Part shown: piece after piece, positions 1 to 6,807 of the stretch
Position numbering within the stretch: the first letter of the stretch is position 1
Layout: each line of letters begins with the position of its first letter
Assembly: GCA_003500955.1 (NCBI GenBank)
Contig: DNQP01000215.1
Span: forward strand, 523 to 9,001
Direction of reading: 5' to 3'
Length of the DNA stretch: 8,479 nt
Source of the DNA: Curvibacter sp.
GTDB lineage: Bacteria > Pseudomonadota > Gammaproteobacteria > Burkholderiales > Burkholderiaceae_C
Program-made: the position numbers and the translations under genes
The notes under the pieces: model-generated
Seen by the model: the letters and a program-made list of their open reading frames with translations, nothing else
Told to the model about the DNA's origin: nothing
Databases searched by the model: none

Positions 1-140
1 GCTTGTGGCGGCGCTGGCGGGTGGTCCGCTGCGAAGGTTGCCAAGGTCGCCCCGGCGATGTCATGCACAAGCCGCGCTTTTGCGGTGCAATAAGCCAGGC
101 TTCACTCTCGCCATGCCCGAAATTTGTGCGCCGCAATAAA
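1..140. other. Left-edge sequence with no supportable gene
   Basis: No convincing gene is visible here. Short frames are open to the left edge: a plus-strand frame ends at a TAA at 91-93, another plus frame ends at 137-139, and a minus-strand ATG at 62-64 leads out of the window. None gives a recognisable protein or has a clear ribosome binding site. The stretch could hold the last codons of a plus-strand gene or the first codons of a divergent one, but the visible part is too short to decide. Confidence 0.35.
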
Positions 141-161
141 TCCTTTCTATGCTTAGTATTG

Positions 162-198
162 ATAAATCACAAAGTAAAAATAAATAGATAAAAGCTAC
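162..198 (+). promoter_or_regulatory. Candidate OxyR-type operator upstream of ahpC
   Basis: Positions 184-198 read ATAG-N7-CTAC, seven of eight matches to the OxyR/LysR half-site pair ATAG-N7-CTAT, and contain the T-N11-A core of LysR-family operators. Continuing the 11-base periodicity upstream gives ATAA at 162-165 (3 of 4 to ATAG) but AGTA at 173-176, which is a poor match. One dyad is therefore good and the second is weak. An alternative register starts with CTAT at 147-150 and ATTG at 158-161. The site lies in an AT-rich island within otherwise GC-rich DNA. Control of ahpC by OxyR is well established in proteobacteria; binding here is inferred. Confidence 0.5.
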
Positions 199-201
199 AA
201 T
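196..201 (+). promoter_or_regulatory. Probable -10 box of the ahpC promoter
   Basis: TACAAT differs from the sigma-70 -10 consensus at one base and lies 67 bases before the ahpC start. The hexamer 17 bases upstream (AGTAAA, 173-178) is a poor -35, as expected if an activator is needed. A competing reading is TTGATA at 159-164 with TAAATA at 181-186 (16-base spacer), which would give a start site slightly upstream. Either way transcription begins about 60-80 bases before ahpC. Confidence 0.5.
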
Positions 202-268
202 CGCGCCATCGGTTCCAAGAAACCGGTTGTTTTCTCTGTTTCCCTTCAACCATCACAGGAGTTCCACC

Positions 269-832
269 ATGTCCCTGATCAACACCCAGGTCCAGCCCTT
301 CAAGACGACGGCCTTCCACAACGGCAAGTTCATCGACGTGACCGAGGCTTCCCTCAAGGGCAAGTGGTCCGTGCTGATCTTCATGCCGGCCGCTTTCACC
401 TTCAACTGCCCGACCGAGATCGAGGACGCGGCCGACAACTACGCCGAGTTCCAGAAGACCGGTACCGAGGTCTACATCGTCACCACCGACACCCATTTCT
501 CGCACAAGGTGTGGCACGAGACCTCGCCTGCCGTGGGCAAGGCCAAGTTCCCCCTGGTCGGTGACCCCACCCACCAGCTGACCAATGCCTTCGGCGTGCA
601 CATCCCCGAAGAAGGCCTGGCCCTGCGTGGCACCTTCGTGATCAACCCCGACGGCATCATCAAGACCGCCGAGATCCACAGCAACGAGATCGCCCGCGAC
701 GTCAAGGAAACCCTGCGCAAGCTCAAGGCCGCCCAGTACACCGCCGCCAACCCCGGCCAGGTGTGCCCAGCCAAGTGGAACGAAGGCGCCAAGACCCTGA
801 CCCCCTCGCTGGACCTGGTCGGCAAGATCTAA
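269..832 (+). CDS. ahpC: Alkyl hydroperoxide reductase subunit C (typical 2-Cys peroxiredoxin)
   Basis: This cytoplasmic peroxidase reduces hydrogen peroxide, organic hydroperoxides and peroxynitrite, and is itself re-reduced by AhpF. The protein has 187 residues, the same length as the E. coli enzyme. The peroxidatic cysteine is C47 in FTFNCPTE, the conserved active-site arginine is R120 (ALRGTF), and the resolving cysteine is C166 in GQVCPAKW. The C-terminal tail SLDLVGKI is the classic AhpC ending. The ATG at 269 is preceded by AGGAG at 257-261 with a 7-base spacer, so the in-frame upstream start at 227 is unlikely. Residues just before the active cysteine (MPAAFTFNC) differ slightly from the enteric YPADFTFVC. 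The gene leads an ahpC-ahpF unit behind an OxyR-like site. Identification is very secure. Confidence 0.97.
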   Translation: MSLINTQVQPFKTTAFHNGKFIDVTEASLKGKWSVLIFMPAAFTFNCPTEIEDAADNYAEFQKTGTEVYIVTTDTHFSHKVWHETSPAVGKAKFPLVGDPTHQLTNAFGVHIPEEGLALRGTFVINPDGIIKTAEIHSNEIARDVKETLRKLKAAQYTAANPGQVCPAKWNEGAKTLTPSLDLVGKI

Positions 833-877
833 GTCCCGCGTCACGTCAGACCCCTGACAGTTCCGCAGTCCGATGGG

Positions 878-900
878 CTGCGGCCCCACGAGGGCCGCGG
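878..900 (+). repeat. GC-rich hairpin in the ahpC-ahpF intergenic region
   Basis: GCGGCCC (880-886) pairs perfectly with GGGCCGC (892-898) around a CACGA loop. The stem extends outward by one U-G and one C-G pair (878-879 with 899-900). No T-run follows, so this is not a classical intrinsic terminator. A smaller 5-bp hairpin, GTCAG-ACCC-CTGAC, lies at 845-858. In the ahpC-ahpF transcript the larger stem could protect the 3' end of an ahpC message or dampen read-through into ahpF, which would give more AhpC than AhpF. The structure is read directly from the sequence; the function is inference. Confidence 0.55.
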
Positions 901-948
901 TCCATCCCGCGGCGGCATTGCCTGCCCCCCCGTTTCCAGGAGAAGAAC

Positions 949-2526
949 ATGCTCGACGACACCCTCAAATCCCAGCTCCAGGCCTATCTGACCAAGCTGC
1001 AGCGCCCGATCCGCCTGATCGCCTCGCTCGACGGCGGCGAGAAGTCGGCCGAACTGCGCGAGCTGCTGCAGGAGATCGCCGGTCTCTCGGACCAGGTGAG
1101 TTTCGATGAGAGCGGCACCGACGCACGCAAGCCTTCCTTCGTCATCGCCCGTGAGGGCGAAACCACGGGCGTGCGTTTCGCCGCCATTCCCCTGGGCCAC
1201 GAGTTCACCTCGCTGGTGCTGGCACTGCTGTGGACGGGCGGCCACCCCCCGAAGGTGGAGCCCGAGGTGATCGAGCAGATCAAGGCACTCGATGGTGACT
1301 ACCACTTCGAGGTCTACATGTCCCTGAGCTGCCACAACTGCCCGGACGTGGTGCAGGCGACCAGCCTCATGGCCATCCTCAACCCGCGCGTCAAGACCAC
1401 CATCATCGACGGCGGCCTCTACCAGGCCGAGGTCGACGCACGCCAGGTCATGGCCGTGCCCATGGCCTGGCTCAACGGCCAGGTTTTCGGTTCGGGCCGC
1501 ATGCTGGTGGAAGAGATCGTGGCCAAGCTCGACGTGAAGTCCGACGAGCGCGAGGCCGCCAAGCTGTCCTCCAAGGACCCCTACGACGTGCTCATCGTCG
1601 GCGGTGGCCCGGCGGGTGCAGCTGCCGCCGTGTACGCGGCGCGCAAGGGCATCCGCGTGGGTGTCGCGGCCGAGCGTTTCGGCGGCCAGGTCAACGACAC
1701 CATGGGCATCGAGAACTACATCTCGGTGCTGGAGACCAACGGCCCGGCCTTCGCTGCCGCGCTGGAGCAGCAGGTGCGCCACTACGAGGTGGACATCATG
1801 AACCTGCAGCGCGCCGACAAGCTGATCCCGGCCGAGGAGCCTGGCGGTCTGGTGCGTGTACAGATGGCCAATGGCGGTGTGCTGGCGGCGCGCAGCGTCA
1901 TCCTGTCCACCGGCGCGCGCTGGCGCAACGTCAACGTGCCCGGCGAGCAGGAGTACAAGAACAAGGGTGTCGCCTACTGCCCGCACTGCGATGGCCCGCT
2001 GTTCAAGGGCAAGCGCGTGGCCGTGATCGGCGGCGGCAATTCGGGCGTCGAAGCGGCGATTGATCTGGCCGGCGTCGTGCAGCATGTGACGCTGATCGAG
2101 TTTGCCGACCAGCTCAAGGCCGACGCCGTGCTCGTGAGCAAGCTCAAGAGCCTGCCCAACGTGAGCATCCACGTCAACGCCCAGACCACCGAGATCACCG
2201 GTGACGGCAGCAAGGTGAACGGCCTGGGCTACAAGGACCGTGTCAGCGGCGAGGCCAAGCACATCGCGCTCGAAGGTGTGTTCGTGCAGATCGGCCTGGT
2301 GCCCAACACCGAATGGCTCAAGGGCACGGTGGAGCTCAGCCGCTACGGCGAGATCGTGGTCGACGCCAAGGGCCACACCAATGTGGCGGGCGTGTTCGCC
2401 GCCGGCGACTGCACGACCGTGCCCTACAAGCAGATCGTGATCGCCGCCGGTGAGGGGGCCAAGGCCGCGCTCAGCGCCTTCGATCACCTGATCCGCACGC
2501 CGGTGGCCGAGGCTGTGGCCGCTTAA
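949..2526 (+). CDS. ahpF: Alkyl hydroperoxide reductase subunit F (FAD/NADH disulfide reductase)
   Basis: AhpF passes electrons from NADH through FAD and two cysteine pairs to oxidised AhpC in the cytoplasm. The protein has 525 residues, against about 521 in E. coli. The N-terminal part (about 1-200) is the tandem thioredoxin-like domain with the redox pair C128-H-N-C131. A linker leads to the thioredoxin-reductase-like part: FAD motif GGGPAG at 218-223, active-site CPHC at 344-347, NAD-binding GGGNSG at 361-366, and the second FAD motif AAGDCT around 484-489. All key residues are present. The ATG at 949 follows AGGAG (938-942) with a 6-base spacer. The gene lies 116 bases after ahpC, and a strong terminator follows it, so the two probably form a bicistronic unit. 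Identification is very secure. Confidence 0.97.
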   Translation: MLDDTLKSQLQAYLTKLQRPIRLIASLDGGEKSAELRELLQEIAGLSDQVSFDESGTDARKPSFVIAREGETTGVRFAAIPLGHEFTSLVLALLWTGGHPPKVEPEVIEQIKALDGDYHFEVYMSLSCHNCPDVVQATSLMAILNPRVKTTIIDGGLYQAEVDARQVMAVPMAWLNGQVFGSGRMLVEEIVAKLDVKSDEREAAKLSSKDPYDVLIVGGGPAGAAAAVYAARKGIRVGVAAERFGGQVNDTMGIENYISVLETNGPAFAAALEQQVRHYEVDIMNLQRADKLIPAEEPGGLVRVQMANGGVLAARSVILSTGARWRNVNVPGEQEYKNKGVAYCPHCDGPLFKGKRVAVIGGGNSGVEAAIDLAGVVQHVTLIEFADQLKADAVLVSKLKSLPNVSIHVNAQTTEITGDGSKVNGLGYKDRVSGEAKHIALEGVFVQIGLVPNTEWLKGTVELSRYGEIVVDAKGHTNVAGVFAAGDCTTVPYKQIVIAAGEGAKAALSAFDHLIRTPVAEAVAA

Positions 2527-2541
2527 GCCACCGCCGTCGCC

Positions 2542-2578
2542 AAAAAGGGACAGTGCCGGCAGGCCTGTCCCTTTTTTT
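2542..2578 (+). terminator. Rho-independent terminator after ahpF
   Basis: AAAAAGGGACAG (2542-2553) pairs with the 12 bases at 2565-2576 (CTGTCCC plus T residues). The inner GCC/GGC (2555-2557 with 2562-2564) extends the stem around a GGCA loop with one bulged T. Seven T residues (2572-2578) follow the GC-rich core. It begins 15 bases after the ahpF stop, which separates the ahp unit from lemA. The A-tract on the 5' side means it could also work on the opposite strand. Confidence 0.93.
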
Positions 2579-2613
2579 CATGGTGTTGCCGAGGGGGTCG
2601 CCCAGGGCACTCG

Positions 2614-2619
2614 TATGAT
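2614..2619 (+). promoter_or_regulatory. Possible -10 box for the lemA unit
   Basis: TATGAT matches five of six positions of the -10 consensus and lies 28 bases before the lemA start, between the ahpF terminator and a strong Shine-Dalgarno sequence. No good -35 is found at 16-18 bases upstream; TTGCCG at 2586-2591 is too far away at 22 bases. The strong terminator upstream makes a promoter in this gap necessary, but the exact element is uncertain. Confidence 0.4.
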
Positions 2620-2647
2620 GGCCCTCCGTAACTCAAGGAGGGCTTGC

Positions 2648-3223
2648 ATGTCCATCGGTTCCGCGATCTTCTGGGGTGTGGTGGCCGTCGTCGTGATCTA
2701 CGTGATCATGCTCTACAACGGCCTGGTGCAGCTCAAGCACAACGTGGCCAAGGCCTGGGCCAACATCGACGTGGCGCTCAAGCAGCGCCATGACGAGCTG
2801 CCCAAGCTGGTGGAGGTCTGCAAGCAGTACAAGCAGTTCGAGCAGACGACGCTGCAGGCCGTGATCGAGGCGCGCAGCCGTGTTCAGACCGCCCGCGAGG
2901 CGCACGATGTGCCGGCGCTCAGCCGCGCCGAAGGCGCGCTGCGCACTGGCCTGGGCCAGATCTTCGCCGTGGCCGAGGCCTATCCTGAGCTCAAGGCGAA
3001 CGAGCACTTCATGCAGCTGCAGCAGCGCATCAGCTCGCTGGAGAGCCTGATCTCGGACCGGCGCGAGCTTTACAACGATTCGGTCAACATCAACAACGTG
3101 CGCGTCGACTCCTTCCCCGACGCCTTGGTTGCGCGCTTCTTCCGTTTCGGCCATCACCCGCTGTTGGAATTCGCCGACCACGAGAAGGCCGACGTGGACG
3201 TGCGCCAGCTCTTCAACAGCTGA
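2648..3223 (+). CDS. lemA: LemA family protein
   Basis: This is a small membrane-anchored, mostly helical protein of 191 residues, near the usual size of the family. One hydrophobic segment (about residues 5-22) is followed at once by the LemA signature YNGLVQLK, then AWANIDVALKQRHDELPKLVE. The rest is alpha-helical, ending with the conserved FPDALVARFF and HPLLEF regions. By family topology the N-terminus is short and the helical bundle lies on one face of the membrane; which face is not clear from sequence. The ATG at 2648 has an almost perfect AAGGAGG (2635-2641) 6 bases upstream; the earlier in-frame ATG at 2615 overlaps the likely -10 and has no such site. The next gene, a GIDE-like membrane protein, starts 22 bases downstream. 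The molecular function of LemA in bacteria is not established. Confidence 0.92.
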   Translation: MSIGSAIFWGVVAVVVIYVIMLYNGLVQLKHNVAKAWANIDVALKQRHDELPKLVEVCKQYKQFEQTTLQAVIEARSRVQTAREAHDVPALSRAEGALRTGLGQIFAVAEAYPELKANEHFMQLQQRISSLESLISDRRELYNDSVNINNVRVDSFPDALVARFFRFGHHPLLEFADHEKADVDVRQLFNS

Positions 3224-3245
3224 GCCACAGCCGTCGCGGGCGGCC

Positions 3246-4157
3246 ATGAGCTGGCATTTGTCTTTCGGCCGTGGCCTGGGATCCCTGCACGCGGGCATCG
3301 CTTTCGTGCAGTTCATGCTGCTGGCCATGGGTTTCCACACGGGGCAGCGTGAGGCCTGGCTCGGCGTTCTGGCCGGCGCGGCCTTGCTGGCCCTGTTGGG
3401 CTGGGTGCTGGCCCTGCGCCGCCGTCATGCCATCACAGGCACGCCGACCTCGCGCATCGTGAGCGCGGCCCAGGGCTATGTGGAGTTGCATGGCATAGGC
3501 AAGCCGCTGGACCTCAACCCCCTGCAGTCGCCATTGAGCGGCGCTGCCTGCCTCTGGTATCGCTACCAGGTCGAGCACCGGACTGACAACGACAAATGGG
3601 AGCTCGTCGAGCAGGGGCAGAGCCAGGCCAGCTTCGTGCTCGACGATGGCAGTGGGCAGTGCCTCGTGGACCCCGATGGCGCCGAGATCGTGACGCGGCA
3701 TTGCCGGCGCTGGAGCAGCGGCGACTACCGCTACGTCGAATGGACCTTGCGCCAGCAGGATCTCATCTACGTGCTGGGTCATTTCGTGACGCGCCATCCC
3801 CACCAGGGCCTGGATGCCGGCGCCGATGTGCGCGATCTGCTGGCCGAGTGGAAGCGCGACCAGGCCGGCCTGCTGAAGCGTTTCGACCTCAACCATGACG
3901 GCCAGGTCGACGACCGCGAATGGGAACTCGCGCGGCGCCTGGCGCGCGGCGAGGTCGAGAAGCGCCACCGCGAGCTGCGTCGCCAGCCCGAGCTGCACCT
4001 GGTCGAGGGCGCGCCGTCCAGCCTTTATCTGATCAGCAACCACGAACCGGACAAGCTGGCGCGGCGTTTCCTCTGGATGGCGCTGGGGCAGCTCGCTGTC
4101 TTCTTCGCCGCGCTGGGCTGGCTGGCCTGGTGGTGGCGCCAGCCTGCGGTCTTCTAG
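3246..4157 (+). CDS. Membrane protein with GIDE/BAM-like domain and EF-hand loop
   Basis: The protein has 303 residues and no known reaction. Two hydrophobic segments lie near the N-terminus (about 11-30 and 38-57), and a third, Trp-rich one near the C-terminus (275-297). Between them is a region resembling the GIDE (BAM) domain of MUL1-type mitochondrial E3 ligases: GYVELHG at 77-83, a CLWYRYQVEH strand at 102-111, a DLIYVLG segment at 172-178, and a LYLISN strand at 260-265. No RING finger is present, so ubiquitin-ligase activity is not implied. Between the last two motifs lies a charged, helical insertion with a perfect EF-hand loop, DLNHDGQVDDRE (214-225), with calcium ligands at positions 1, 3, 5, 9 and 12. 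The start ATG at 3246 has only a weak ribosome binding site and follows lemA by 22 bases, suggesting co-translation. The family assignment is from motifs only and is moderately secure. Confidence 0.75.
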   Translation: MSWHLSFGRGLGSLHAGIAFVQFMLLAMGFHTGQREAWLGVLAGAALLALLGWVLALRRRHAITGTPTSRIVSAAQGYVELHGIGKPLDLNPLQSPLSGAACLWYRYQVEHRTDNDKWELVEQGQSQASFVLDDGSGQCLVDPDGAEIVTRHCRRWSSGDYRYVEWTLRQQDLIYVLGHFVTRHPHQGLDAGADVRDLLAEWKRDQAGLLKRFDLNHDGQVDDREWELARRLARGEVEKRHRELRRQPELHLVEGAPSSLYLISNHEPDKLARRFLWMALGQLAVFFAALGWLAWWWRQPAVF

Positions 4158-4315
4158 GCCTCAAGCGCCTTGCGCAGCGCGCGCTGCTGGGCCTGGCGTT
4201 CGCTCTTCTTCGACGTGCGATGCGAGCCCGCCTTGCGCTGCAGCGCCGGCACCACGAGCGGGTTGCGCGGCGGGTGCTGCTTGAGCTTGAGTTTGGTCTT
4301 GCGGGCGGAGTTCAT
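4154..4315 (-). CDS. Small, highly basic conserved-type hypothetical protein (53 residues)
   Basis: Translation of the minus strand from the ATG at 4315-4313 gives a 53-residue protein beginning MNSARKTKLKLKQH and ending RALRKALEA. It is rich in Lys and Arg, with a central RNPLVVPALQRKAGSHR segment and a C-terminal run likely to form an amphipathic, charged helix. It has no signal peptide, membrane segment or cysteine. The composition suggests RNA, ribosome or DNA binding, but that is inference. I recall similar RNPL/RKAGSH-type short proteins in Burkholderiales, without a known role. A weak AGG lies upstream of the start (CAGGT, about 4322-4326 on the plus strand). The stop TAG (4156-4154) overlaps the stop of the convergent GIDE-like gene. 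Plus-strand frames in this gap give no recognisable product. The gene is probably real, but expression is unproven. Confidence 0.68.
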   Translation of the reverse strand: MNSARKTKLKLKQHPPRNPLVVPALQRKAGSHRTSKKSERQAQQRALRKALEA

Positions 4316-4353
4316 CTGCAGACCTGATTATCGGCGTGATAGGGAGCCCCGCC

Positions 4354-4359
4354 TACAAT
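4354..4359 (+). promoter_or_regulatory. Probable -10 box for the mutase-waaC-waaA operon
   Basis: TACAAT is the same near-consensus hexamer seen before ahpC and lies 53 bases before the mutase start. The hexamer 17 bases upstream (TCGGCG, 4331-4336) is a weak -35. A promoter is expected here because the gene to the left ends convergently and the small minus-strand gene diverges from this point. On the minus strand GATAAT (4332-4327) could serve the small gene, but it would leave a leader of only about 5 bases. Confidence 0.45.
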
Positions 4360-4412
4360 GGGCGACCCCGCGCACCGCGGGCCGGATTTCAGCTTCCTGC
4401 GAGCCCTCACCC

Positions 4413-5795
4413 ATGCAAGTTTCTGCCTCGATCTTCAAGGCCTACGACATCCGCGGCATCGTGCCGTCCACCCTGACCGAAGCCGTGGCCGAGGCCCTGG
4501 GCCGGGCTTTCGGCACGGCCGCACGCCGGGCTGGCGAGACGCGCGTGGCCGTGGGCCGCGACGGGCGCCTCAGCGGACCGGCCCTCAGTGCTGCCCTGGT
4601 CCGCGGCCTCGTCGCCACGGGCATCGAGGTCATCGACCTGGGCATGGTGACCACGCCCATGCTCTACTTCGCGGCCAGCACGGTCTGCAGCAGCGGCATC
4701 CAGGTCACGGGCAGCCACAACCCGGCCGACTACAACGGCTTCAAGATGGTGCTGGCTGGCCGTGCCATCTATGGCGAGGAGATCCAGGGCTTGCGCCAGA
4801 CCATGGAGGCCGAGACCTGGCAGCTGCGCGAGGGCGGCAAGGTCACGAACCTCAACATCCATGCGCCCTACCGCGACCGCATCGTCGGCGACGTCAAGCT
4901 TGCGCGCCGCATGAAGGTTGTGGTCGACTCGGGCAACGGCGTGGCTGGCGCCTCGGCACCGGCCATCCTGCGCGCGTTGGGCTGCGAGGTAACCGAGCTC
5001 TACAGCGAGGTGGACGGCACCTTCCCCAACCACCACCCGGACCCGAGCAAGCCCGAGAACCTGCGCGACCTGATCCAGACCTTGCAGAACAGCGATGCCG
5101 AGCTGGGCCTAGCCTTCGATGGTGACGGCGATCGCCTGGGCATCGTCACCAAGGACGGCCAGAACATCTATCCCGACCGCCAGATCATGCTCTACGCGCA
5201 GGACGTGCTGAGCCGCGTGCCCGGCGGCACCATCGTCTACGACGTCAAGTGCTCGCAGCGCCTTGCGCCGGCCATTGAAGCCGCCGGGGGCAAGGCCGAG
5301 ATGTACAAGACCGGGCATTCGCTGATCAAGGCGCGGATGAAGGACATCGGCTCGCCGTTGGGCGGCGAGATGAGCGGCCACATCTTCTTCAAGGAGCGCT
5401 GGTTCGGCTTTGACGACGGCACCTACGCTGCCTGCCGCCTGCTCGAGATCCTGAGCCGCTCGGCCGATGTGGGGGCCGTACTCAACGCCCTGCCGACCAG
5501 CCACTCGACGCCCGAGCTCAACGTACCCTGCGCCGAAGGCGAGCCGCACCGGGTCGTGGCCCAGCTGCAGCAGAAGGCGCAGTTTGCCGCGCCGGCCACG
5601 GTCAACACCATCGACGGCGTGCGCGTGGACTGGCCCGACGGCTTCGGCCTGATCCGTGCCTCCAACACCACGCCCGTGCTGGTGCTGCGCTTCGAAGGTC
5701 ATACGCCGCAAGCCCTGCAGCGCATCGAAGGCGAGATGCTGGCCCTGCTGCGCAGCGTCAAGCCCGACGCGTCTTTCGCGGCCGCCGCGCACTGA
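4413..5795 (+). CDS. Phosphomannomutase/phosphoglucomutase (AlgC-type)
   Basis: This cytoplasmic enzyme interconverts hexose-6-phosphates and hexose-1-phosphates (mannose and glucose), supplying nucleotide-sugar precursors for LPS and other surface glycans. The 460-residue length fits the AlgC/ManB branch of the alpha-D-phosphohexomutase superfamily. The N-terminal FKAYDIRG, the phosphoserine loop TGSHNP (catalytic S101), the metal-binding DGDGDR at 236-241, the sugar-specificity loop GEMSGH at 318-323 and the phosphate-binding RASNTTP at 415-421 are all intact, in the four-domain order of the family. The ATG at 4413 begins the conserved N-terminus, although its ribosome binding site is weak. 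The gene is 19 bases upstream of waaC on the same strand, and likely heads an LPS operon. The family is secure; substrate preference (Man versus Glc) cannot be read from sequence. Confidence 0.95.
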   Translation: MQVSASIFKAYDIRGIVPSTLTEAVAEALGRAFGTAARRAGETRVAVGRDGRLSGPALSAALVRGLVATGIEVIDLGMVTTPMLYFAASTVCSSGIQVTGSHNPADYNGFKMVLAGRAIYGEEIQGLRQTMEAETWQLREGGKVTNLNIHAPYRDRIVGDVKLARRMKVVVDSGNGVAGASAPAILRALGCEVTELYSEVDGTFPNHHPDPSKPENLRDLIQTLQNSDAELGLAFDGDGDRLGIVTKDGQNIYPDRQIMLYAQDVLSRVPGGTIVYDVKCSQRLAPAIEAAGGKAEMYKTGHSLIKARMKDIGSPLGGEMSGHIFFKERWFGFDDGTYAACRLLEILSRSADVGAVLNALPTSHSTPELNVPCAEGEPHRVVAQLQQKAQFAAPATVNTIDGVRVDWPDGFGLIRASNTTPVLVLRFEGHTPQALQRIEGEMLALLRSVKPDASFAAAAH

Positions 5796-5814
5796 CACGG
5801 AACGGACCGCGCGC

Positions 5815-6807
5815 TTGAACATCCTGATCGTCAAGCTCTCCTCGCTCGGTGACGTCGTGCACGCCATGCCGGCGGTGCAGGACATCCGCCGCGCCTTTCC
5901 GCAGGCGAACATCGACTGGGTGGTCGAGAAAGGTTTCGCGCCGCTGGTGCAGCGCTGCGAGGGTGTGCGCCGCGTGATTCCCTGCGAGCTGCGGCGCTGG
6001 CGCAAGGCGCCGTTGGCCGCGGCCACGCGGGCGCAGTGGACAAGCTTCAAGACCACGCTGCAGGCCGAGGCCTACGACGCCGTGATCGACTTGCAAGGCC
6101 TGACGAAATCGGCGCTCGTGGCCTGGCTCGCGCGTCTCGCGCCAGGCGGCAAGCGCTACGCCCTGGCTAACCGCACCGAAGGCTCGGGCTATGAGGCACC
6201 GACGCGCTGGGTCGCCAACGTGGCGCTGCGCATCGAAGCGCATGTGCACGCGGTGCAGCGCTCGCGCCTGCTCTGCGCCGGTGCCCTGGGCTACGCGCTG
6301 CCCGCTGACGAGCGCTACGGCCTGCATCCCCAGGCCGGGCACGAGCGCGTGGCCCTGGGCACGCTCACGGCGCGGCCCAGCGTGGCCCTGGTGCACGGTA
6401 CCTCGCGCGCCGACAAGCAATGGCCGGCCGCGCAGTGGATCGCGCTGGCCCAGTGGCTGGACACGGCTGGTTATGACGTGGCCTTGCTGCACGGCAGCGA
6501 CGAGGAGCAGGCTCGCAGCGAGGCCATGGCCCGGGCCATGCCGCACGCCGTGGTCTGGCCGCGCCTGGCACTTGATGCGCTGACCGATGCACTGGCCGGC
6601 TGCGCCGGTGTGATCGGCGTGGACAGCGGCCTGAGCCACATCGCGGTGGCGCTGGACCTGCCGCATGTGCAGATCTACAACTTCGACACCGCCTGGCGCA
6701 CGGGGCCCGTGGACCGCGCGCGCCAGCGCTGCGTCTACGCGCAGCCCACGCCCACGGTCGAGGCCGTCTGCCAGGCCTGGCAGGCCGTCACCGGGCGGGC
6801 CGGTTGA
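5815..6807 (+). CDS. waaC: Lipopolysaccharide heptosyltransferase I
   Basis: WaaC adds the first L-glycero-D-manno-heptose from ADP-heptose to Kdo-lipid A on the cytoplasmic face of the inner membrane. The protein has 330 residues and belongs to glycosyltransferase family 9 (GT-B fold). The N-terminal KLSSLGDVVHAMPA glycine loop lies at residues 7-20. The donor-domain signature HGTSRADKQWP (194-204) is diagnostic of WaaC rather than WaaF and includes the conserved K201. The VDSGLSH motif places the donor-binding aspartate at 270. The start is taken as TTG at 5815, because the conserved NILIVKLSS strand follows at once and GGA at 5804-5806 is 8 bases upstream. The first in-frame ATG (5866) would remove that strand and the glycine loop. 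The stop overlaps the waaA start (TGATG), indicating translational coupling. Confidence 0.93.
   Translation: MNILIVKLSSLGDVVHAMPAVQDIRRAFPQANIDWVVEKGFAPLVQRCEGVRRVIPCELRRWRKAPLAAATRAQWTSFKTTLQAEAYDAVIDLQGLTKSALVAWLARLAPGGKRYALANRTEGSGYEAPTRWVANVALRIEAHVHAVQRSRLLCAGALGYALPADERYGLHPQAGHERVALGTLTARPSVALVHGTSRADKQWPAAQWIALAQWLDTAGYDVALLHGSDEEQARSEAMARAMPHAVVWPRLALDALTDALAGCAGVIGVDSGLSHIAVALDLPHVQIYNFDTAWRTGPVDRARQRCVYAQPTPTVEAVCQAWQAVTGRAG

Noticed and set aside
1..64. Possible divergent gene starting at the minus-strand ATG 64-62
   Set aside because: Only 21 codons are visible, there is no ribosome binding site, and the residues (MTSPGRPWQP...) match nothing I recognise.
3..191. A 62-codon plus-strand open frame at the left edge
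   Set aside because: Its translation (LWRRWRVV...) has an unlikely composition, runs into the AT-rich promoter region and would overlap the ahpC promoter elements.
211..228. GGTT...AACCGGTT inverted repeats in the ahpC leader
   Set aside because: The stem is only 4 bp and the 8-base palindrome is short enough to be chance; no regulator is implied.
841..2487. A 548-codon open frame on the minus strand, antisense to ahpF
   Set aside because: It is fully covered by ahpF, which has every catalytic motif. Its His-, Gly-, Leu- and Val-rich translation is typical of a shadow frame in GC-rich DNA.
3246..4157. Calling the GIDE-like protein an E3 ubiquitin ligase
   Set aside because: There is no RING finger or set of zinc-binding cysteines. 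Database labels of that kind come from the domain name only.
4154..4315. Resemblance of the small basic protein to the ribosome-rescue factor ArfA
   Set aside because: The NPLV...RKAGSH stretch only vaguely recalls ArfA's DPLF...KKGKGS region. The length, the N-terminus and the presence of a normal stop do not support it.
5109..6056. A 315-codon minus-strand open frame spanning the mutase-waaC junction
   Set aside because: It crosses two well-supported plus-strand genes and has no recognisable motif.
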